A program made the translations under genes and the position numbers. From Hofstenia miamia (taxonomy: Eukaryota; Xenacoelomorpha; Acoela), in assembly GCA_004352715.1 (NCBI GenBank), contig SCFE01000042.1, forward strand, positions 635,645 through 699,644: a stretch of 64,000 nucleotides of DNA, written 5' to 3'. Positions 54,765 to 64,000 of this stretch are shown piece by piece. Below the pieces are notes generated by a model. The model was not told the origin of the DNA. It made no database searches and was given only the letters and a program-made list of their open reading frames with translations. The first letter of the stretch is position 1; every line of letters starts with the position of its first letter.

Positions 54765-55800
54765 TGCCATTTTCAAAGACTTTCCCACTATAAAATTTAC
54801 AAATTATTCATCAAATTACATATTTTTATATATTTTTTTTATAATATTTTCGGTAAATTTAGTTTGTATTTATATTCATCTTTTTTGTTTAAGCTTGGTT
54901 CCTTTAATTCTATATAAATTGATTCAATGATGCTTAGTTGAAAATTATCAATTGCCTTGGATAAAATTTTATATGTAAATTTCATATTACAGTTCTTTAA
55001 ATGATCAGAGATGGTCGAATGAATTTTGTGTTCGTTAATTCTTAATTGTAAATTCCTTGACGTTTTTCCAATGTATTGTGCACCACAGTTGCAAGTTATT
55101 TCATATATTACTTTGGAAATGTTTTCGATCTTGGTTTCTGTTTTTAGTCCTATTATATGTCTTAGTTTATTGGTCTTTAGTATAAAACCTATCTTTAAAA
55201 TGATGGAGTGATTCTTTTCAGATATTTCTGTAATTTAATTGATTGTATGCCTTGATATTCAATATTAAAGATGTAATTGTATAAATAATCACTTTGTTTG
55301 TTTTTAGTTTCTTGACTTTGTAGTAAGTCTTCTAGTGTTTCTTTTATAATTCTATCGACTATATATGCTGGATATTCATTACGCTTTAATGATTGATTTA
55401 TGAATTTCTTCGTAATTGTGATCAATCATGAAATGTCGATGGATCAGACCTTTGATCATGGATTTTTTGTATGCGAAGGGTACGTTTGAATTGTTAATTA
55501 CTAAATTTGTATCAGTTTGTTTACTGTAGTATGATGACGTATATATATGTAATATGAAATTTACATATAAAATTTTATCCAAGGCAAATGATAATTTTCT
55601 ACTAAGCATCATTGAATCAATTTATATAGAATTAAAGGAACCAAGCTTAAACAAAAAAGATGAATATAAATACAAACTAAATTTACCGAAAATATTATAA
55701 AAAAATATATAAAAATATGTAAATTGATTAATATTTTATAAATTTTATAGTGGGAAACTTTTTGATAATGGCAGCAGCATGCCGAAACATGCTAAATAAA
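54765..55800 (-). mobile_element. Penelope-like element with inverted repeat arms
   Basis: The minus-strand part, from about 55612 to 54780, reads the RT tail (TNLVINNSNVPFAYKKSMIK, GLIHRHFMI), a linker (ITKKFINQSLKRNEYP) and the GIY-YIG endonuclease with VIYEITCNCGAQYIGKTSRN and LQLRINEH near 55130-55000, ending with EPSLNKKDEYKYKLNLPKIL. The plus-strand arm, about 55545-55775, repeats the last 230 bp in the opposite orientation, again ending EPSLNKKDEYKYKLNLPKIL. So two 3' ends point outward, head to head. Penelope elements are known for such inverted or tandem arrangements. Confidence 0.85.
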
Positions 55801-56606
55801 TGATGTGTTTCTTTTTTAAATTCATATATAAACTCAAGAATTTTGAAATCATTTGATTGCTACTTGTTAGTTTAGCATTATTTTTATTGTAAATATCCTA
55901 TCCTCTCAACATTTTATTTCATCGTGCATTTTTTTAGTATTGTGTAATGTTTCAAAAATTATATTTGCACATTGCAAACAAACGAATTATATATGCTAGT
56001 TTTTTAAGATTGTTTGTAATTTATATATCATATTGCTCAAAAACCGTTTTAGTGCCTACCTCTCAGTGTTTTTTGAGAATGATTTTAAGTCTGTATGTAA
56101 CAATGAATGTTTCTTGAAATTGTTTAATCGTTATTTATTAATTTAATGTCATGCTAATATCTTCACAAATTAATCTTCTTTAATCCTCACCTGATTGTTA
56201 CTTCAATTATTGCATCCTAGCTAAAACAAACTCTATGCAGACATTCGTGCAAAACCGATTTTATGGTATTGTATTTATTATTTTTTTTCAAAAACGTGTG
56301 TAGTACAGCTAAAAACAAAATTCGGAAGTGTATTAAAAGTTAAATTCAAGAATGGATTGTACTATTTTCTGCCCAAATGCTATGGAGATGTAATTTGTGA
56401 GAATTACAAATGGGGAAAGCCATTTTAAAACGGAACTAAATGTTAAAATCTGATTCTATGCAAGCTCACATCACCTCCTTGGCATAGCAGAAAGTTTGTT
56501 GTTGACGATACTACTTTGGACGAAATCACAGACATTGTCAGTCATTATACATTGTAATTGTTGTCTTCATCATTATTTTGTACGTTGTAATAAAAAAACG
56601 TTTTAT
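55801..56606. other. No gene recognised
   Basis: AT-rich. No motif seen. Confidence 0.4.
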
Positions 56607-57013
56607 GTCCTGTAGGGCAACAAAGCTCTGTTCTGTAGGGTAATGGTAGTAGTGGACTATTGGGATGAGCAGAGAAATTTGCAGAAAGAGATGCTTAATT
56701 AACATAAAGATGCAGTATCTAGTAAGAGTTAATCAGCACCTACATATATAAAATGGCAAATAATTAAGCACAAAAATCAAGCTAATAAGTTTGTGACAAT
56801 ATAGTGAAGCAAACCCTGTCCTGTAGGGTAACACAATTTAACCCTCATTTTAAACATTGTTCAAGCAACATTGCAAAAAAATAAAAATAGACTTAACACT
56901 ACACCATTCCTAGATAAAGATATATTTGATAATACTTACACAGCATTATTGGCTTACCCCAGAAACACGCATTCCAATAATTTTGCTTAAAGAATTTCGT
57001 CCTGTAGGGTAAC
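56607..57013 (+). repeat. Four dispersed copies of a 15-bp motif GTCCTGTAGGGTAAC
   Basis: Copies at 56607-56621 (one change), 56630-56644 (two changes), 56818-56832 and 56999-57013 (both exact), all in the same orientation. They lie about 1.5 kb upstream of the Polinton polymerase. Function unknown: protein-binding iterons or remnants of a minisatellite are possible. Confidence 0.75.
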
Positions 57014-58527
57014 GTGGCTTTCCCCAAACACTTGGTAAACAAAAAACTTTTGTCAATTATGATTTGGTATTTATGCAAGGCAAAAGAAGGCATATTGTAT
57101 TACAATTTTGTAAATAATTACCTTTTTTGAAGAGAATAAAACTCCGTTTTGTATTTGTTTTTCCATTCTTTCTACATGTAGCAAACAGTTTATTGAGAGT
57201 GCAAATCATTATAAATTTTAAATAGAGAAATAACATTTTCTGTATAATTCACTGTATAAATTACATGTTTTTGGGAATTAATAGTATACATTCAAGTGTT
57301 AATGTATTTGAAAAAATATCATTTTCCTTATACAGGAGTCAGCAAATAAATAAATAAGTTTTTAAGAAAGTAGTAAAAAATAAATCATTTGCTCTGTATT
57401 TCATGTTGTGGTAGAGACTTAACAATGAATTTTTAAAGTTAAATTTACTAGTAATATCAAATATACAGGGAGTCTTCATTCAGGGTACAAATGTGTAATA
57501 GTCTTTTATACAACTGGTAGAATCCCCCATGTTCTGTGGACACTGATATCCAAAGTTTAACAAATTTTCATCCAGCTGTGAGATTGTCTTCAGCTAAGAA
57601 ATTCAGTTCATAGCATCACATCCCCAAAACATTGTGTTCTTTCATGTTGATAAATTTAGTGAATTGATAAATTGAAGCATTTTTTCATTTGTGATATTGC
57701 CTTCTGTAAACCCAATATGATGGAAGTTACACTCATACCAGTTAAAAGCCTTTTGTATATGAGATAGGAGAGAGTTAAACATTGCATTTGAGTGGTGTAC
57801 TGTAAGAATGTAAAGTTTTTCATTGATTAAAATCACCAATTACTTGATATAGTATACATTATTGTAGGCACTCCCATGCACTTCAAATAATACATGGTGA
57901 CTCTTCATGTCTTTAAACAAAAAAAATGGGTAAACCACTCACTTAGAAAGCTTATGAATGAATGAATTCAATATATTATTTGCACAATGTGTATTTTTTG
58001 AGTACCATGTAAATGCTAAAATAATTTTGTTCACACATTTGTGCAACTGGTTCTATATGGTATCATATTAATTAATTTCCAGGCTGTTGTTAGTAACTCA
58101 TGCAATTATTCATTCGTGTTTTCAAAATTTGTTAAGCATTATGTGATTTCCATTATTTTACTTTGAGAATGATTTTCTATAAATGTTTTAGCATTGTTAT
58201 CACAATATTCTCCATTATGAATATCATGTTCATTCAATATATTATTTTAATAACACATATTTTTTAGTACTGTGTAAATACTAAAACAATTTATTAATGC
58301 ATTTGTGCAGACTGATTCTAGGATTTGGCAATAACTTAAAATAGACTCCATATATGCAACAAGGATCTTTGTTTATATATTTTATTTGACAAATTTCTAT
58401 TGAAGAATTTCAATTGTTCTAAATTCCACATATGGAAATTTTCTGTTTAAATTTACTCACTCAGCATCCAATAGAATTTCATTTTCATTGTGTTGACAGG
58501 GCATAACTCTTTAAGTATAAGTTAGGA
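57014..58527. other. No gene recognised
   Basis: AT-rich. It may be Polinton interior or flank, but no terminal repeat or second Polinton gene (integrase, ATPase, protease, capsid) could be identified. Confidence 0.4.
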
Positions 58528-61500
58528 GTGATACAATTTTTATTTCATTTTGATTCTCATGGATATTACTTCTCTCTTGCTTATACAATGTATGCTCAAG
58601 GATCTTCCCCCACTGAATTTTTAAAGAACCTCACTGATTCATACTCTTCAGTGATGGCCACCAATACTTACAATGCCAACTCCCAACAGTCTGGAAATAG
58701 TGATGATAGTGCAACTCCTCCCAGTATGATTTTTGTTTTTATCATCTATAGTTATGTAAATTAATGGACTTATATATTACAAATTTGTACTTGCTATCAT
58801 ATGTTTTTTCATTTTATTAAAAAAATTTAATTATTGATTTTACACAATCCCACTAATTTCCAACATTTACAATTTATTGATTTTCAGTATTCATTTTTGC
58901 TAAATTTCATTTCTTTATTAAAATTACATTTTTGCAACATATTTTATTGCCTTTGTAAAATAAATTTTCTTTTTATTGCTTATTAAACTATTTTAACTAG
59001 AATAAAATTTTCAAAATATAATTTAATAAATTTTTCCATTTTATATTTTGATGTACTTATAGTGCTCTTAGACCCTCGCTCTAATGATGTCATATTCTTG
59101 TGACAAGTATGGTTTCACCAGCCCAACCTCCATGTCTATGCATTCTCACATAGAAACAATGCATGAAAAGAATGGAATTTATCTATGTCCCTCATGAAAA
59201 CTTTATTTTTCAAACATGGAGAAGTTTGAGGATCACCTAAATTCTCACAACTTTGAAATCTCAAATGACATTTCAAACACAACTTTTAGTAAAATGGAAA
59301 CTGTTTGCCATGGTAGTTTATTCTGCATTTTCTACTCTTTACCCTCAAATTACATAAATTATTCAGGAGGATATATCAAAGCACTTCTCAAAAGTGTACC
59401 TCTCATGTAAATTGGAGTTGGTGAAAGAGGAAAATGGTGTTCCAAAAAGTGTTGTATTATATCCAACAAGCTCTCCTGCATTTGTTTTTAGTAGTGGCTT
59501 GTAACAAACAGATTTTCTTAAAATGGTCAATGGAATCACCAACTATATTACAATTTATGCAGCAAATGCATCAAATTGGGTGCTGAAAAATAATAATTTA
59601 GTGAGACTGTGTATTGCCAAGTATTGTCCAACAAGAGCTTGCAGTTACATTCCCCTTTCTGATTATTTGGAAAAGAACAACTTTCTTGTCAATCCCCATA
59701 GTGCTCAGACCAATAAATGCTTCCTGTATGTTATTCTAGCCTGCTTACCCCCAGAAATAAAAGATAGATGTCAAGTTAAATGATTAAATAAGTTTTTACC
59801 AACACTAAGGTTTTCTGGACTGTCATTTCCAATGCCTATCAATGATATTTGAAGAAGTCAATAAAATAGCAGCAAATGTCTACAAGCTCCCATCAACAAA
59901 AAGCAAACCTCCTGCTGTTAGAAGATGAAAAGAGACATTATGTGGCTATTACCAGCATGAATGCCTGCTTATGCTTTAGAACTAGTGAACATTTGGAAAA
60001 CACCAAAATAAGTGCAATGGCAATAGTTAGCCTTCAATTACATTTCCTGATCCCAATGAGAATATTGCATTTAAAGCATTTGGAGTTAAGAACTTTGTAC
60101 ACATCATTGCTGCATTGGACATTGAAGCCATATCACAGAAAATACACACAGTTACACCAGATCCCTCAACCAGCCTTACTGTTCAGGATGTGCAACAAAC
60201 TCCCTCAGGTATCTGTATTGTTACAAGTACTGAAAATGAACTGCTTTCCTCTAAGGTCTTTTCAGTTGAGGGCTGTATGGAAGAGGGATGGAATGAACTT
60301 TGCAAAATTGCAAACCAGTCCTTCCAAGCAAAGCAGAGACATCATGATTTGGTAATAACACCCAACAATGCTACATTATGTTGGCAAATGCTACCAATTG
60401 TGTTTTCTGCACAAAGCCATTTGAAAAAACAGATGAAAGAGTGATTGATCACTGTCATTATAGTGGGAAAATACATGGTATTTCCCACAAAAATTGTAAT
60501 ATGCTATATCACACACCAAAATTCACACCAGTTTTTGTACACAATGCTAGCAAGTATGATATGCATCTGCTGAGAAAGTCTCTTAGACTCAAAGAAAATG
60601 AAAAGCTTTCATGCATTCCATGCACCTCAGAGAATTTCCTGTCAATCAGTTTGATGGTGCCAGTCTCAGCCTACAATGATAAAAATAATGTCACAAAACC
60701 ATATTGAGGAGCCTTGATTTTTAGATTCTTTCTTCTTTATGAATGACAGCCTATCAAATCTGGCTAAAAATATTGGTTGAGATAAGTATCAATTTTTAAA
60801 AGCAGGCATGGGTGAGTAGAAGGTATCAGCATTTATGATGGGTAAGAGCCAATTCCATTATGAATGGTTTGACAGCCTTAAAAATTTTAAGAAAACAAAA
60901 GCTGCCAGAATTGCACCATTAGCATAATTGATTGACTGGCAAAATGCCACTAACACAGGAAGAACTGGAACATAAACAGAACAGTATTATGGTCAATGGA
61001 AGTTGCAGCACTTTTAAGGACTTTCATGATAATTATTTACCTGCAGACACATTATTCTTGTTGGACATACTTTGTGAATTTCAATTGGAAAGCATCTCAA
61101 CATATAACATTGACCTAGCTCATTTTTTTACAATATCCAATTTCAGTTGGAATGCAATGTTTAGCCACACAGATGTTTCACAGGATTATGTCTCAAGTGT
61201 TGGAATTCATTGAGGCTGGCATTTCAGGAGGTATGTCTGGGGTGTATGCAGAATGCTATTTTAAGTCCAACAACCCCATGGTAGAGTCCATTTATGCAAT
61301 TTTTGGATATGAATTCTTTGTATGGGGGTACCATGACCTTGAATTTACCTGTTGGACAGTTGCACAGGATAGATGCATCAATAGAATATATTTTGAATTC
61401 ACCCCAGGATGGAGATGTGGGCTATTTAGCAGAAGTGGACCTGGAATATCCCAGTAATTTACACAATGATCATTTTGATTTCCCCTTGCACCACACTATT

Positions 61501-64000
61501 ATTATTGAAGACCAACATTTGTTGTCATACACAAAAAATATTAAAGAGTCAATAGGACTGAAATCTGCCAAGGTTGCAAAGTTGGTGCAAAAATTTTACA
61601 AGAAGGAATGTGGTGCACTCTGAAGTGTTAAAAGTTTACACAGAACAATGGCTAAAGATAACTAAATTCCACAGGGCACTACAATTTAAGCAGGCCCCAT
61701 TTTTAATGTCCTACATAGATTTGAACACATCAAAACACAGGGCAGCAAAGAATGATTTAGAAAAGAACTTTTATAAGCTGATGTCCAATGCAGTGTTTGG
61801 TAAGACAATGGAGGCCCTAAGAAAGTAATGTAAGGCAAAATTTGTTGGGGATCAAAAAGCAGCAGAGAAATTAATCAAACAGCCAGAATTTAAGTCATTA
61901 CACATAATTAGTGAAGACTTGGTGCAGGTCATGCTCAGAAATAAATAAATTATGTGGAATAATCCCAATTATGTGGGTCAGGCCATATTGAACCTTTCAA
62001 AACTCCAAATGTTCAAGTTCAATTTTAAAATTATGAAGGTTGCCTTTGAAAATCAAATTACAGTGTAATATTATTCAGAATCATGCGTGGTCAAATTAAG
62101 AGAAACAAAGGAAAGAAAGAAGACTGAATTTTGATATAAATATTAATTGTAAAAACACATGATTATGATTAGTTAATTATTGTACAATTTATAAGCAGTT
62201 ATTTTCTATTAATTAATTGGCAGTACAAAATGATATTTGACAATTGGAAAGAAGGCAAAGTCGCAAAACGCTAATTAATGCTGATGTGTGCAAGGCGGCA
62301 GATGAAAGAAATCAAGGATTAATAAATTGTCAACAACTCAGCAATAACAGGTACTAGCCAAATATTTGAGTGTTTAAACAAATTTTAGTATAAAAACTGT
62401 GCAATATTATATTTTGTTGATGGCCGAAATTTATTGGATTTACTTCGTGTTCTTTTTGTCAGGTTTCTTTATTAATTAAATGGAAAGCTAAAAACGTTCG
62501 AGCACTAGGGTATTCGAGGCAGTGGTCCATGACTTTGTTTAAAGGGAGATAATTCGTAATGGCTGAGCACTTAGCAATGAATTGTTTATCACTATTCAAA
62601 AAGCTGTGTGATAGGCACATTAAACAATGATGATTTGCTAGCGCCATTCCCAAGGCTGTGCTGTGGCTGGTAGCTGTTGGTCTGCCTGATGTGCTCCTAA
62701 GTTAGGTGTAATGATAGGGATTTTTCTCCATTATAGCTTTCCTATTGGTCATTGTTCATTTTATTACATTATTATATTTACATTAGCCCTCATAGGAGAA
62801 TTTACATTCTGCTTGTATTGGAAGTTTGTCACTAGTATTACATTGTATTTAATTCATAGTCGACCTACGAGCCAGAAGCGAACATGAGGATAAAACAGGC
62901 GGTTGAAATGGTACATGGAGAAAGAGTCGTAATCCTTAATTAGCTATACTGGAGGAGGAGTGTAACATAATTCAGAATCATGTGTGGTCAAATTAAGAGA
63001 AACAAAGGAAAGAAAGAAGACTGAATTTTGATATAAATATTAATTGTAAAAACACATGATTATGATTAGTTAATTATTTGTACAATTTATAAGCAGTAAT
63101 TTTCTATTAATTAATTGGCAGTACAAAATGATATTTGACAATTGGAAAGAAGGCAAAGTCGCAAAACACTAATTAATGCTGACGTGCGCAAGGCGGCAGA
63201 CAAAAGAAATCAAGGATTAATAAATTGTCAACAACTCAGCAGTAACAGGTACTAGCCAAATATTTGAGTGTTTAAACAAATTTTAGTATAAAAACTGTGT
63301 AATATTATATTTTGTTGATGGCCGAAATTTATTGGGTTTACTTCGTTTTCTTTTTGTCAGGTTTCTTTATTAATTAAATGGAAAGCTAAAAACATTCGAG
63401 CACTAGGGTATTCGAGGCAGTGGTCAACGACTTTGTTTAAAGGGAGATAATTCGTAATGGCTGAGNGTTCTTCAATTCCTCTTTGTGTTGTGCCTCAGGT
63501 TGGGTGCATAACCCTGTACTTTGTACCAACCATCTCCTGTCTTGAACCTAAATGAGTGTTGTTACTTCTAGTGTCAATCATAGTTGTTGCTTAGATATTA
63601 AACTAAACATTAAGTAACCACGACTTTGTTTAAAGGGAGATAATTCGTAATGGCTGAGTACTTAGCAATGAATTGTTTATCACTATTCAAAAAGCTGTGT
63701 GAGAGGCACATTAAACAATGATGATTTGCTAGCGCNGTTTACTAGTTGGAAGGTTGTCAAGATTCTACAACAGTTCTATACAGTGATACTGATTCCCTTC
63801 TTTACAAAATAAAGACCTGAAATGTGTTTGAAGATCTATCCTCTATCTCAAACTATGCAAGAGCCTCACCATTGTTCAATGAAACAAACAAAAATGTATT
63901 TAAAGGTTAAGGATGAACTTGGTAGTGATGATGTCATCAGTTAGGTGATTGCACTGAAATAAACAATGTACTCTGTACAGTATTTTTCAAACATCATCTG
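58528..64000 (+). pseudogene. Polinton/Maverick protein-primed DNA polymerase B, degenerate, split
   Basis: Motifs appear in the right order over many broken frames. They are: a C2H2-like pair near 59097-59255 (CDKYGFTSPTSMSMHSHIE, YLCPS), YIPLSDYLEKN and NKCFLYVILACL (59650-59750), an HNH-like CVFCTKPF with DHCHYSGKIHGISHKNC (60390-60510), FVHNASKYDMHLLRKSL (exonuclease II motif), KDFHDNYLPADTLFLLDIL (61015-61075), the polymerase motif FLDMNSLYGG (61297-61326), DVGYLAEVDLEYP, and NDLEKNFYKLMSNAVFGKTM (61750-61811). A small LTR element interrupts at 62064-63735, and the motif VLYSDTDSLLYKI (about 63771-63809), with the catalytic Asp pair, follows. The gene runs off the window. Virus-like Polintons carry this enzyme for self-synthesis; this copy is dead. 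Confidence 0.85.
62064..63735 (+). mobile_element. Small LTR (TRIM-like) element in the Polinton polymerase
   Basis: Direct repeats start TGTAATATTATTCAGAATC (62064) and TGTAACATAATTCAGAATC (62961), an offset of 897 bp. They share about 580 bp with roughly a dozen or more differences. The second is preceded by a purine tract GGAGGAGGAG (62951-62960), as before a 3' LTR. The interior is about 300 bp without an ORF, so the element is non-autonomous. The 3' LTR is interrupted by single Ns at 63466 and 63736; 63467-63620 is foreign sequence between two partial LTR pieces, so the assembly is unreliable here. A primer-binding site could not be assigned. Confidence 0.65.

Noticed and set aside
56607-57013. 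CRISPR-like array
   Set aside because: Only four short copies with irregular spacing in an animal genome; not a CRISPR.

Overview
This is a 64 kb piece of an AT-rich, repeat-laden animal genome, most likely an arthropod. The evidence is one spliced housekeeping gene with metazoan-type introns, plus a transposon mix typical of arthropods: a mariner relative with a DUF4817-type helix-turn-helix, Transib, Tc1, piggyBac, hAT, Penelope, Dong/R4-like and Jockey/CR1-like LINEs, and a Polinton. There is no prokaryotic gene organisation. The assembly is a short-read scaffold. It has three 1,000-N gaps, a 272-N gap, a 78-N gap and seven single-N joins, and several of the single-N joins abut duplicated sequence that may be unmerged contig overlap.

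The only host gene I can support is the Golgi 3'-phosphoadenosine 5'-phosphate phosphatase BPNT2 (IMPAD1, inositol monophosphatase family), on the + strand. Six exons (28240-28474, 29761-29920, 35397-35492, 46060-46227, 46267-46398, 52714-52823) join in frame into about 299 codons ending in a stop and carry the metal-binding and catalytic signatures of the family. The 5' exon with the membrane anchor is not visible. One intron is only 39 bp; the others are 1.3-10.6 kb and full of transposons.

Layout. 1-10800: fragments of at least four LINEs, including one nearly complete minus-strand LINE (about 9190-3960: Gag zinc knuckles, EEP endonuclease, RT) that contains an exact 1,468-bp duplication across a single N. 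11286-17290: two near-identical copies of a mariner-LINE-hAT block, with a non-autonomous hAT inserted in a LINE. 18024-19440: a dead Tc1. 19481-23632: a LINE RT beside a piggyBac copy. 24726-25988 and 37952-41105: two inverted copies of a transposon whose protein I cannot place in a named superfamily; the second has clear terminal inverted repeats. 26989-28116: a Dong/R4-like LINE next to a TAA repeat. 28240-52823: BPNT2, whose introns hold a Tigger-like MITE, a Transib (RAG1-like) transposon starting with CACAGTG, a Penelope element with an inverted 5' part, a Tc1 relative, the unclassified transposon, R4-like and Jockey-like LINE fragments and a piggyBac MITE. 54329-54345: 17 bases identical to the Tn5/Nextera mosaic end. 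54765-55800: a head-to-head Penelope inverted repeat. 56607-57013: four copies of a 15-bp motif. 58528-64000: a degenerate Polinton protein-primed DNA polymerase B, split by a small LTR element (62064-63735).

Nearly every transposon ORF is frameshifted or truncated, so the window is a graveyard of nested insertions around one live gene. The points most worth follow-up are the unclassified TIR transposon, the Transib copy, the 39-bp intron, the Penelope inversions and the assembly artefacts.
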